Below are positions 5,674-12,038 of a stretch of 12,907 bases of DNA, piece after piece (the first letter of the stretch is position 1; each line of letters starts with the position of its first letter). A model generated the notes under the pieces. It made no database searches. It was not told where the DNA came from and worked only from the letters and a program-made list of their open reading frames with translations. Origin of the DNA: Thermoplasmatota archaeon. GTDB lineage: Archaea > Thermoplasmatota > E2 > DHVEG-1. Location of the stretch: positions 1-12,907 of the forward strand of contig JAUWOO010000037.1 of the NCBI GenBank assembly GCA_030612095.1, written 5' to 3'. The position numbers and the translations under genes are program-made.

Positions 5674-6911
5674 AGATTAGACGAAAATATCTCTTCTACG
5701 CATTAGCGTTTGCCTCTGCAATTATTGCTGCGGGAGTGGCATCTATAGATGCTGTAATTAGTGCTCTTTATATACCTAATCCATGGGCTTTCGGTCTTTC
5801 ATGTTTTTTAGTAGGTACCGTTGTATCACTTTTCATCCTCCTCATCTTTTCAATACCTGTAAAGGGGGAGAGTCTCGGATCAAAAGTTATGGATCCATCC
5901 TTCAAACGACTCAGATTGGTAAGAAAAGAGGAACTAAAATATCATATACTTGCTGCGGCGGGGAACTCCGCTCTAACCCTCGGTTATTTTGCGTTGCTTT
6001 CTATACTCGGTGATCCATCTGCAGTAATTCCCTTTTCCCAGATTGTTATCCTATATCTAATTATCATTGAATCAATCACTGAGAAGAATATGCCAACACT
6101 CTCTGAGATTCAATCTTCCCTCATTGTCACATTTGGTGCAATTCTCGGATCAATTTCGTTAACTGGGGGCATTAGTCTAGAGTCATTGGCCATTGTTTTT
6201 CTGGTGATAAACCCGGCATGGGTTCTTTTTTCAATTTATCAAAGAAAATTAAAACTTGTAAAAATTGACAATAAGCCCAATGACGCCCTCAACATTAGAT
6301 TCTGGAACGTCGTATTTGCATGCATATTCACTGCCGCTATAGTATTCATATATGATACCTTCATGGGAACTAGTCATTTTCTCGCAGGGATAACCGCATC
6401 AATCAATCACTTTGACTGGCTAGCATTAACGATGGCTATCACTTTTTTTTCTTATGTATTTTACATACGTGCTCTTGGAATTGGAAAGGCAAGTGTCACA
6501 CAGGCAGTACGAGCATCATCTGTCCTTTTTGCTATCCCATTTTCTCTGGTAATTTCATATTTCAATATTATACCGCCGTTTTCAACAGATCCAGTAATGA
6601 TATTAATCAAAATTATAGGTACAACTCTTGTAATTCTTGGTATTGTCTCGTTTGCACTTGCATTAGTGAAGGCATATGTTTTCATCAGCGTGAAACCAGG
6701 TTATCCTATTGAAGAAACAATGAAGGAATTATGGAATATTCGCGGTGTCACAAGAGTTGCAGCTACTGCGGGCAAATATGACTTTATGGTTAAGATACGA
6801 ATAAGAACATTAGTAAAAGGTTATGAGAAAATTATTCGAAAGCTTGAAGGAATTGAGGCAATAAACAAATATAGGTGGGAGTCTGTACTTAAGGAATGGG
6901 AAGAAATCTAG
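5670..6911 (+). CDS. EamA/DMT-type ten-helix transporter fused to a C-terminal RAM domain
   Basis: 413 residues. The basic N-terminus (MKIRRK) is followed by about ten membrane segments, roughly 7-29, 40-63, 91-112, 117-135, 149-166, 170-190, 211-229, 250-269, 277-297 and 308-333. The pattern of the DMT superfamily is seen twice: an ALLSILGDPSAVIPFSQ stretch in the first half, and a YIRALGIGKASVTQAVRA stretch in the second. From residue 334 to the end lies an 80-residue RAM domain (AYVFISVKPG ... TAGKYDFMVKI) alignable with the whole upstream gene product, including the PG turn and the AG-x-YD motif (367-371). With the basic N-terminus inside and ten helices, the RAM tail should be cytoplasmic. 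DMT carriers commonly export amino acids or other metabolites, so an amino-acid-gated carrier is the natural inference; the substrate is unknown. The ATG overlaps the previous stop codon by 4 nt. Confidence 0.85.
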   Translation: MKIRRKYLFYALAFASAIIAAGVASIDAVISALYIPNPWAFGLSCFLVGTVVSLFILLIFSIPVKGESLGSKVMDPSFKRLRLVRKEELKYHILAAAGNSALTLGYFALLSILGDPSAVIPFSQIVILYLIIIESITEKNMPTLSEIQSSLIVTFGAILGSISLTGGISLESLAIVFLVINPAWVLFSIYQRKLKLVKIDNKPNDALNIRFWNVVFACIFTAAIVFIYDTFMGTSHFLAGITASINHFDWLALTMAITFFSYVFYIRALGIGKASVTQAVRASSVLFAIPFSLVISYFNIIPPFSTDPVMILIKIIGTTLVILGIVSFALALVKAYVFISVKPGYPIEETMKELWNIRGVTRVAATAGKYDFMVKIRIRTLVKGYEKIIRKLEGIEAINKYRWESVLKEWEEI

Positions 6912-6956
6912 TGGTTTAGGGAAACTATTTTACCCATTTATTTGTTCTGAATCTTA

Positions 6957-6964
6957 GAGGTGAT
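6957..6964 (+). promoter_or_regulatory. SD fixing the GTG start of the M29 aminopeptidase
   Basis: GAGGTGAT is a near-perfect complement to the archaeal 16S 3' end and lies just before the GTG at 6968. No ATG is close by in that frame, so the SD decides the start. No clear TATA box is seen in the 56 bp after the transporter gene, so read-through from the upstream operon is possible. Confidence 0.65.
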
Positions 6965-6967
6965 ATT

Positions 6968-8071
6968 GTGATTGATAAACGTTTAGAGAAACTTGCGAGT
7001 GTTTTGGTGAATCATTCTCTTGAGATTAAGAAAAATGACTTGTTTGCTATCTGCGGTGGTTCGGTTGCCACACCGCTGATAAAAGAAGTATATAAACAGG
7101 CACTAAAGTTAGGCGCTCATCCATATATTCAGATGGGCATCAATGGGCTGGGGGAAATCTATTATAAAAACGCATCTGAGGGGCAACTCAAGTACGTGTC
7201 TCCTATTTCTAAGTTTGAAATTGGTAAAATTAATGCGAGACTTGCCATCATAAGTCCAGAGAACACAAGAAATATGACAAATGTTGATCCTAAAAAACAG
7301 GCAATAAGTGCCATTGCTCAACAACCAATTTATGATATGTTTTTGAAGAGAGCTGCAAAAAAGGAATTGCGGTGGTGTGTCACTCAGTATCCAACGAATG
7401 CTTCAGCTCAGGATGCGGATATGTCTTTGGAAGAATATGAGGATTTTATTTTTAAAGCGGCCCATGTAAATGACAAAGATCCTGTTGGCTATTGGAAAAA
7501 GGTTTTCACAGAACAAGAGAAGATTAGAAAGCTGCTGGACTCAAAGAAGAAACTGCATGTTGTTGCCAAGGGCACCGATATTACTGTTTCCGTTAAAGGT
7601 AGAAAATGGATTAACTGCTATGGAAAAGAGAATTTTCCCGATGGGGAAGTTTTCACGGGCCCTGTGGAAGATTCTGCAAAGGGATATATTAGTTATTCAT
7701 TCCCGGCAGTTCATGGTGGTAGATTGGTGGAAAATATTCAACTGTGGTTTGACAAAGGCAAGGTTGTAAAATCAAAGGCATCAATGGGGGAGAAATTCCT
7801 TAATTCCATGCTTGATATGGACAAGGGATCACGTAGAATCGGAGAATTTGCTTTTGGTACAAACTACGGGGTGAAAGAATACACGAAGAATACGCTCTTT
7901 GACGAGAAGATTGGTGGAACCATACATATAGCTGTTGGACTTGGCTATCCGGAAACTGGTAGTAACAATAAATCAGGTCTTCACTGGGATATGATGTGTG
8001 ATCTTCGTAAACATGGCGAAGTCTATGCTGATGGTGAGTTAATTTACAGGAATGGCAAATTTTTGTTCTAA
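6968..8071 (+). CDS. Metallo-aminopeptidase of family M29
   Basis: 367 residues, GTG start. The N-terminal domain begins with an LVNHSLEIKKNDL block. The C-terminal catalytic part shows all six expected metal ligands of M29 enzymes: Glu227 (NFPDGEVFTGP), Glu293 (RIGEFAFGTN), His320 and Tyr327 (HIAVGLGY), and His339 and Asp341 (SGLHWDMMCDLR). Between Tyr327 and His339 it is shorter than in the bacterial AmpS/AmpT enzymes, as in archaeal short forms. Role: removal of N-terminal residues from peptides in the cytoplasm with two metal ions (Co or Zn in known members). It lies 56 bp after the transporter-RAM gene and in the same direction; a link of peptide breakdown with amino-acid sensing or export would make sense. 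No signal peptide. Confidence 0.9.
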   Translation: MIDKRLEKLASVLVNHSLEIKKNDLFAICGGSVATPLIKEVYKQALKLGAHPYIQMGINGLGEIYYKNASEGQLKYVSPISKFEIGKINARLAIISPENTRNMTNVDPKKQAISAIAQQPIYDMFLKRAAKKELRWCVTQYPTNASAQDADMSLEEYEDFIFKAAHVNDKDPVGYWKKVFTEQEKIRKLLDSKKKLHVVAKGTDITVSVKGRKWINCYGKENFPDGEVFTGPVEDSAKGYISYSFPAVHGGRLVENIQLWFDKGKVVKSKASMGEKFLNSMLDMDKGSRRIGEFAFGTNYGVKEYTKNTLFDEKIGGTIHIAVGLGYPETGSNNKSGLHWDMMCDLRKHGEVYADGELIYRNGKFLF

Positions 8072-8084
8072 TTTATTAAAAAAC

Positions 8085-8093
8085 CTATAAATA
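8085..8093 (+). promoter_or_regulatory. purF TATA box (leaderless or nearly so)
   Basis: CTATAAATA, preceded by an A-rich BRE-like stretch, has its centre about 30 nt before the purF ATG at 8119. The sequence just before the ATG (TTTTCATA) contains no SD. The transcript therefore starts within a few nt of the ATG. Confidence 0.6.
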
Positions 8094-8118
8094 ATGCCTC
8101 TCTATTCCAGTTTTCATA

Positions 8119-9552
8119 ATGTGTGGCATAGTTGGTATTATCGGGGGAAAACCAGTATCTCGTCTAATTTATCATAGTCTGCTTGCAATTCAACATCGGG
8201 GTCAATCGTCTGCCGGAAAACTAACCTATGATGGAAATATTCATGTGACAAAAGATGCTGGTTTGGTACGAGACATTTTTAACGAAGAAAAAAAGATAGA
8301 AACTCCAGGGAATGCTGGGGTTGGTCACACTCGCTATTCTACGGCAGGTATGGATGATATGAATTCCTTGAAGAGGAATGCGCAACCAGAATATTTGGTA
8401 AATCCTTTCCTTGCAGCTGTTCACAATGGCAATATTTTTAATCCTTCTGAGATGGCTAGAAAAACCAATAGGAAACCGAGAACAGATTGTGACATCCAAT
8501 GGCTTTTGTTATCTATGGCAGATAATCTGTATAAAAAGGAGTTAGATGTCGATATAATTTCTGAAGCATGCAAAAATGTAATGAATGACGTAAAAGGCAG
8601 TTATTCTGCATTATTTCTTGCTGATTCTGGAGAACATCCATTTCTTTTTGCAATGACTGATCCACATAAAATTAGACCGCTAGTGCTAGGTAAGTTCAAT
8701 GGGATGTACTGCTTAACTTCAGAAACACGGGTTTTCAAGAGAATCAATTTCGAATATGTAAAAGACATACCAGGCGGATCTGTAGTTATTATAGATAAAG
8801 ATGGTAATATTTACGAGAAACAACTAATGAAAAAACGTGAAAAACCATGTATGTTTGAGTTTGTCTATTTTGCAAAACCAGACACCCGTATAAACAATCG
8901 ATCCATACACAACGTCCGTGTTGAAATAGGGCGCCTTCTTGCAAAAGAACATCCTGTTAAAGCGGATATTGTTGTTCCAGTGCCTGAATCAGGGCGGCGC
9001 TATGCTACCGGTTTCTCGCAAGAATCAGGTATACCGCTGGAAGAAGGATTGATGAAAGATAAGGATGAACGTTCATTTATACAGCAGACACAGGAAAGTA
9101 GGGATAAGGTTGTTGAGGGGGGCCTTTCATATATTCGTTCTGTTCTTGGTGGAAAACGCGTTGTATTAGTCGATGATTCAATAGTCCGCGGTACAAACAT
9201 TCGCAAACTTGTGCGGGGATTAAGGGGTGCTGGTGCAAAGGAAATTCATATACGAATTGGTTGCCCCCCATTGATTGCTCCCTGTTATCTGGGTATAGAT
9301 ATGCGTAGTAGAAAGGAATTTATTGCCAGAGGTCCAGATGGTGAAATCAAAACCTGTGGGAAGATTGCAGAGGAAATCGGTGCAGATTCTCTAGGCTATA
9401 TTAGCATAGATGGATTAAGGGGGGCAATAGGCTTTGACATCTGCCAGGGCTGTATTGATTTCCCAGGTGGATATCCATCTGAAATGCAAAAGGATGTACT
9501 TACATTTTTCAAAAAAGATGGAAAAGATATGCGGGCATATGAGCACGTATAG
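8119..9552 (+). CDS. purF: Amidophosphoribosyltransferase (Fe-S type)
   Basis: 477 residues, first step of purine synthesis: PRPP + glutamine to phosphoribosylamine. The N-terminal glutaminase domain starts MCGIVGIIGG, with Cys2 as nucleophile after Met removal, so no propeptide is present. QHRGQSSAG, GHTRYSTAG and AVHNGNI follow. The C-terminal phosphoribosyltransferase domain has the PRPP signature VVLVDDSIVRGTN (348-360). Four cysteines correspond to the [4Fe-4S] ligands of the Bacillus type: Cys244, Cys389 (PCYLGID), Cys442 and Cys445. One deviation: the flexible active-site loop usually written N-R-Y-V-G-R-T-F-I-x-P reads DKDERSFIQQ (313-322), lacking the Gly and Pro. The gene follows the M29 gene by 47 bp but has its own TATA box. 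Its product pathway supplies AIR, the substrate of ThiC. Confidence 0.93.
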   Translation: MCGIVGIIGGKPVSRLIYHSLLAIQHRGQSSAGKLTYDGNIHVTKDAGLVRDIFNEEKKIETPGNAGVGHTRYSTAGMDDMNSLKRNAQPEYLVNPFLAAVHNGNIFNPSEMARKTNRKPRTDCDIQWLLLSMADNLYKKELDVDIISEACKNVMNDVKGSYSALFLADSGEHPFLFAMTDPHKIRPLVLGKFNGMYCLTSETRVFKRINFEYVKDIPGGSVVIIDKDGNIYEKQLMKKREKPCMFEFVYFAKPDTRINNRSIHNVRVEIGRLLAKEHPVKADIVVPVPESGRRYATGFSQESGIPLEEGLMKDKDERSFIQQTQESRDKVVEGGLSYIRSVLGGKRVVLVDDSIVRGTNIRKLVRGLRGAGAKEIHIRIGCPPLIAPCYLGIDMRSRKEFIARGPDGEIKTCGKIAEEIGADSLGYISIDGLRGAIGFDICQGCIDFPGGYPSEMQKDVLTFFKKDGKDMRAYEHV

Positions 9553-9562
9553 AAAAGTTGTT

Positions 9563-9578
9563 ATCCATGCACATGGAT
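9563..9578 (+). promoter_or_regulatory. Inverted repeat before the winged-helix gene, possible operator
   Basis: ATCCATG and CATGGAT form perfect 7-bp arms around a 2-bp centre, 10 bp after the purF stop and 9 bp before the ATG of the winged-helix gene. Its position between purF and a putative DNA-binding gene suggests an autoregulatory operator or a small RNA hairpin; which one is not decidable here. Confidence 0.4.
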
Positions 9579-9587
9579 TAAACAGTT

Positions 9588-9896
9588 ATGATTGAAATTA
9601 CTGCAGGAACAATTGAAGAGCAAATCATCAAATTTTTACAAAAAGCTTATCCTGTAACCGTATCTGATCTCGAAGAGAAAATACATGTATCAAGAAAAAA
9701 TATCATCCGGGTGCTACAAAAATTACAGGTTAAAGGTATTGTTCAATTGGAGCCTCTCCCAGATAAGACATACATACGATTGTTAAGGCATGATTTTAGT
9801 TTTATTGGAAAAAAACGACAAAAAAAATTCATAAAACATCATTCTAAAGGAAAAAAACAGGAATCTAAAGAATATGATGGTATGATGTATAACTAG
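9588..9896 (+). CDS. Small winged-helix DNA-binding protein
   Basis: 102 residues. Residues 8-66 form a winged helix-turn-helix: helix EEQIIKFLQKA, turn and second helix TVSDLEEKIHV, recognition helix SRKNIIRVLQKLQVKG, then a two-strand wing (IVQLEP ... TYIRLL). A strongly basic, Lys-rich tail (about 75-93) follows and is low in complexity. No ligand-binding domain or metal site is visible, so this is a simple transcription factor or chromatin-type protein of the MarR/ArsR-like fold class. The target is unknown. It lies 35 bp after purF in the same direction and no separate TATA box is evident, so it is probably co-transcribed. No SD is visible before the ATG. An inverted repeat immediately upstream may be its own binding site. 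Confidence 0.7.
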   Translation: MIEITAGTIEEQIIKFLQKAYPVTVSDLEEKIHVSRKNIIRVLQKLQVKGIVQLEPLPDKTYIRLLRHDFSFIGKKRQKKFIKHHSKGKKQESKEYDGMMYN

Positions 9897-9994
9897 GTCT
9901 AGTAAGAATGCTTTTACCACTCTGACCATACATACTTGAGTTGATGGAAAAAGTATGGTAGACGGCACTCATTAGGGAGGAAGTGATATCATGA

Positions 9995-10114
9995 ATGGCA
10001 ATTCAAAACATGACAACCGCCTACCGGTTAATATTATTATTCATTATAGTATATATTATTTTTGCTGATTTGGTGGAAAACGGCAGAGAAAATAAAAAAC
10101 ATAATGAAATGTAA
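9995..10114 (+). CDS. Small single-helix membrane protein (39 residues)
   Basis: ATG at 9995, TAA at 10112-10114. The product has a short polar N-terminus (MAIQNMTTAYR), one hydrophobic helix (residues 12-24, LILLFIIVYIIFA) and a charged C-tail (DLVENGRENKKHNEM), the build of a small single-span membrane protein. An SD-rich stretch (GGGAGGAAGTGAT, 9975-9987) precedes it. Another ATG 4 nt upstream (9991, sequence ATGAATG) opens a different frame of 24 codons ending at 10066, and the SD spacing (10 nt from GGAGG) suits that one slightly better. An ATG at 10010 would shorten the protein by five residues. A T-rich terminator follows. The protein family is not recognised; function unknown. Confidence 0.5.
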   Translation: MAIQNMTTAYRLILLFIIVYIIFADLVENGRENKKHNEM

Positions 10115-10152
10115 GAATGTCGGGTATCATTATTGTCTATACTTTGTATTGA

Positions 10153-10168
10153 TTTTTTATTCCTTTTT
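10153..10168 (+). terminator. T-tract terminator after the small membrane protein gene
   Basis: Two T runs (T6 at 10153-10158 and T5 at 10164-10168) lie 39 nt or more after the TAA at 10114 and reach into the 3' end of the convergent zinc-ribbon gene. This supports a real transcript ending here from the left. Confidence 0.45.
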
Positions 10169-10616
10169 ATCCAATTACTTGTACTGCATGTTCATTTACA
10201 ATCAAAAACTCTACAAGTTCGCCAGATTCCTTTAATTTCTTCAAAAGATCATAGTTCAATACATGTTCATAACGGGACAGAACTCTACTTCCACTTGGAG
10301 ACCAGCTGCCTATTTCTATATGGTGTAAATTGAAGTTCTTCACGCTTCCAAGTATTATAAATGATTTTGCTCTTATATTGAATGAACAAGAGGTGCATTC
10401 TATGATTGTATCATATGGGACATAAGGATTCTCAGTATCTTGTACGGGCTCTATTTGCATTAATACCATTTTTCCTCTGCACTGGGGGCATTTCATAGAA
10501 CCATCGCCGGTTTCATTCCATATTCCAGCCAAAATTTCCATGTCTTTTTTATTGTAATTCATCTCGTACCCCACTTCCATAAAAACCATCTGCATATCTA
10601 TGTATCCTTCTGACAT
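10167..10616 (-). CDS. Zinc-ribbon protein, conserved archaeal type, function unknown
   Basis: 149 residues from the ATG at 10616. A four-cysteine zinc ribbon (CPQC, residues 43-46; CTSC, 74-77) is followed by a compact domain with KSFIILG, NFNLHHIEIGSWSPSGSR, VLSRYEHVLNYDLLKKLKESGELVEF and a C-terminal HAVQVIG. The conserved look of the second half (Trp-Ser-Pro-Ser-Gly-Ser-Arg) suggests a dedicated domain, but I do not recognise a named function. The start is uncertain: TTG at 10640 (157 residues), ATG at 10616, an ATG at 10562 behind a GAAGTGGGG-like SD, or ATG at 10496, which would start directly at MKCPQC. Such ribbon proteins often begin right at the ribbon. The gene is divergent from the SAM hydroxide adenosyltransferase gene and may share its promoter element. 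Confidence 0.75.
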   Translation of the reverse strand: MSEGYIDMQMVFMEVGYEMNYNKKDMEILAGIWNETGDGSMKCPQCRGKMVLMQIEPVQDTENPYVPYDTIIECTSCSFNIRAKSFIILGSVKNFNLHHIEIGSWSPSGSRVLSRYEHVLNYDLLKKLKESGELVEFLIVNEHAVQVIG

Positions 10617-10660
10617 AAATACTTTGTGAAAAAAAGCCAAAAAATACGAAAATAATCGCC

Positions 10661-10670
10661 ATATTAATAA
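10661..10670. promoter_or_regulatory. TATA-like element possibly shared by two divergent genes
   Basis: ATATTAATAA is nearly palindromic. On the plus strand its centre predicts a start near 10692, giving a 16-nt leader holding GGAAGTG before the ATG at 10708. On the minus strand it predicts a start near 10639, next to the TTG at 10640 or about 23 nt before the ATG at 10616. No second clear TATA box is seen in this 91-bp interval. Confidence 0.4.
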
Positions 10671-10707
10671 TCAGATCTCATGTTTCAGATTTTTGGAAGT
10701 GCTGTAT

Positions 10708-11496
10708 ATGAAAATAATAACGTTTCTTACCGATTTTGGCATGAAGGGTGGATATGTAGCCCAGATGAAAGGAGTAGTATCATCCATAACGGATTCTAAA
10801 CTTATTGATATAACTCATGATATAACACCACATGATGTTCGTGAAGGTGCTTTTGTCCTTCAAAATTCTGTTGCCTATTTTCCAGTTGGAACGGTTCATG
10901 TGGCTGTTGTTGATCCAGGTGTTGGTACCAGTAGAAGAGGGATAGTAGTTACAGCCAAGAGTCAGATATTGGTCGGACCAGATAACGGTCTTTTAATGCC
11001 AGCAGCGCATTTTTTAGGTGACTTCATTGTATATGAAATTACAAACAATAAATATATGCTTAATTCTATTTCTAATACATTTCACGGACGGGATATTTTT
11101 TCCCCGGTGGCAGCACATATAGTCAATGAAGTACCATTCGAGGAAATAGGCAGCAGAATTTATAACTTCATTGATATGGATTTTGGGAAAGGAAAGATAA
11201 CTGGCAGAACAGCAACTGGAAAAATCATCCATATTGATAGGTTTGGAAACATTATAACAAATATTGAGGGCATCAGACTAAGGGATTTTTTGGATTATGG
11301 TAGTAAACTCATGGCGTTCATAGGGGATAAACAACAGGAAATATCCTTTGTGAAATCATATAGTTTTGTAGAAAAGGGGCAACTCCTTGCAACCATAGGC
11401 AGCAGCAATTTAATGGAGCTCGGGGTGAACCAGGGAAACGCAGCACGAGAATTGGGTGTAAAGACCGATGATGAAATAAAAATATTGTTCTATTAG
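10708..11496 (+). CDS. SAM hydroxide adenosyltransferase (former DUF62)
   Basis: 262 residues from the ATG at 10708; a TTG 15 nt upstream is possible but the family begins with an ITFLTDFG-type strand right after Met, and GGAAGTG precedes the ATG. Motifs: TDFG (8-11), YVAQMKG, DITHDI, VVDPGVGTSRRG (67-78), GPDNGLL (90-96), FHGRDIFSPVAAH (125-137) and HIDRFGNIITNI (175-186). The Asp-Arg-His triad that activates water in the characterised archaeal enzyme is present as Asp69, Arg76 and His126. Reaction: SAM + water to adenosine + methionine, in the cytoplasm. The fold is shared with the fluorinase and chlorinase enzymes, but the hydrolase-type triad argues for hydroxide as nucleophile. The physiological purpose in archaea is not settled. 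A T7 tract flanked by ATGC/GCAT directly follows the stop. Confidence 0.93.
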   Translation: MKIITFLTDFGMKGGYVAQMKGVVSSITDSKLIDITHDITPHDVREGAFVLQNSVAYFPVGTVHVAVVDPGVGTSRRGIVVTAKSQILVGPDNGLLMPAAHFLGDFIVYEITNNKYMLNSISNTFHGRDIFSPVAAHIVNEVPFEEIGSRIYNFIDMDFGKGKITGRTATGKIIHIDRFGNIITNIEGIRLRDFLDYGSKLMAFIGDKQQEISFVKSYSFVEKGQLLATIGSSNLMELGVNQGNAARELGVKTDDEIKILFY

Positions 11497-11511
11497 ATGC
11501 TTTTTTTGCAT
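11497..11511 (+). terminator. Terminator of the SAM hydroxide adenosyltransferase gene
   Basis: Immediately after the TAG, ATGC and GCAT flank a run of seven T residues. The T7 run alone would serve as an archaeal terminator. The four-base arms could pair across it but are probably too short to matter. Confidence 0.55.
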
Positions 11512-11638
11512 GAAACCATATGGTTACAAGATTTCAACATTCAACTCTTTTCTAATAGATGTTTTAACCCATGGATATTATCACTGTAAAAAACCTGAAA
11601 ACCAGAGTATCAACTGTTGATTGAAAAAATGAGGTGAT

Positions 11639-11659
11639 GGGAGGGAAGAGAGGGGTGGG
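11639..11659 (+). other. G-quadruplex motif in the convergent intergenic region
   Basis: Four G tracts (GGG, GGG, GGGG, GGG) are separated by loops of 1, 6 and 1 nt (A, AAGAGA, T), satisfying the standard G3N1-7 rule. It lies between the 3' ends of the SAM hydroxide adenosyltransferase gene (11496) and the 97-residue protein gene (11690), with no coding function visible in either frame. The rest of this 193-bp interval contains a T7 terminator, a small palindrome (ATCAAC-T-GTTGAT, 11609-11621) and nothing else I can name. Confidence 0.6.
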
Positions 11660-11689
11660 ATGCTAGGAGCACACATTCCGCACCCTATT

Positions 11690-11983
11690 TTAGAAAAATG
11701 AGGATTTTTTAAAATCCCTGAGAGGAATGTTAATTTCAAACAGCCGATACCTGATTCCATTAGTATCAAACAAATCTACGATCCTTCGAGCATGCTCTTT
11801 TTTTATAATCAGTACAGCTCTCACAGGTTTGATGTATTCTCCTTTTGTAAGAATTCCTTTAATCTCGTATGTATATGAACTGTAATTTGACTTTTTGTAC
11901 CTGTCAAATAATTTCTCATGTACTTTTGTCCGTATCTTAGGTTCAACATCTTCCATGTTGTAAAAGAATAGACTTGCCTGCAT
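11690..11983 (-). CDS. 97-residue protein of unknown function beside the insertion sequence
   Basis: 97 residues from the ATG at 11983. The start is chosen because a TATA-like TTAATAAA is centred 28 nt upstream, suggesting a leaderless message; a TTG four codons further upstream is the alternative. The sequence is mixed alpha-beta and soluble, basic, and lacks Cys pairs, a signal peptide or hydrophobic segments. Notable stretches are RYKKSNYSSYTYEIKG, GEYIKPVRAVLIIKKEHA and RIVDLFDTNGIRYRLFEI. The pattern of a strand, a helix beginning KKEHARRIVDLF and a following strand resembles a small ferredoxin-like unit, but that is a guess. I do not recognise the family. It runs divergently from the transposase, only 54 bp between start codons, so it may belong to the element's cargo or simply be its insertion neighbour. 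Confidence 0.6.
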   Translation of the reverse strand: MQASLFFYNMEDVEPKIRTKVHEKLFDRYKKSNYSSYTYEIKGILTKGEYIKPVRAVLIIKKEHARRIVDLFDTNGIRYRLFEINIPLRDFKKSSFF

Positions 11984-12005
11984 ACAAACTCTCAAACACG
12001 AAAAG

Positions 12006-12016
12006 CTTTATTAACC
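12006..12016. promoter_or_regulatory. TATA-like element midway between two divergent starts
   Basis: CTTTATTAACC, centre about 12011. The transposase ATG (12038) lies 27 nt to the right and the ATG of the 97-residue protein (11983) lies 28 nt to the left, both at the distance expected for leaderless archaeal transcripts. No other TATA-like element is seen for either gene. Confidence 0.5.
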
Positions 12017-12038
12017 TTACGCTTGTTACATAGCGTAA
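12017..12038. repeat. Inverted repeat at the transposase start (IS end or operator)
   Basis: TTACGCT and AGCGTAA are perfect 7-bp arms around the 8-nt spacer TGTTACAT; the right arm ends on the A of the transposase ATG. A second, overlapping pair, AATGATT (12037-12043) and AATCATT (12059-12065), continues into the coding region. It may be part of the left terminal inverted repeat or a site for transposase control. The right end of the element lies outside the window, so this cannot be settled. Confidence 0.45.

Noticed and set aside
9931..9957. CATACTT/AAGTATG inverted repeat before the small membrane protein gene
   Set aside because: Only 7-bp arms with a 13-nt loop in AT-rich sequence; expected by chance and with no partner gene that explains it.
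11581..11769. 62-codon minus-strand frame across the G-rich region
   Set aside because: It overlaps the 97-residue gene in another frame, and its low-complexity Pro/Ser stretch is simply the C-rich complement of the G-quadruplex tract.
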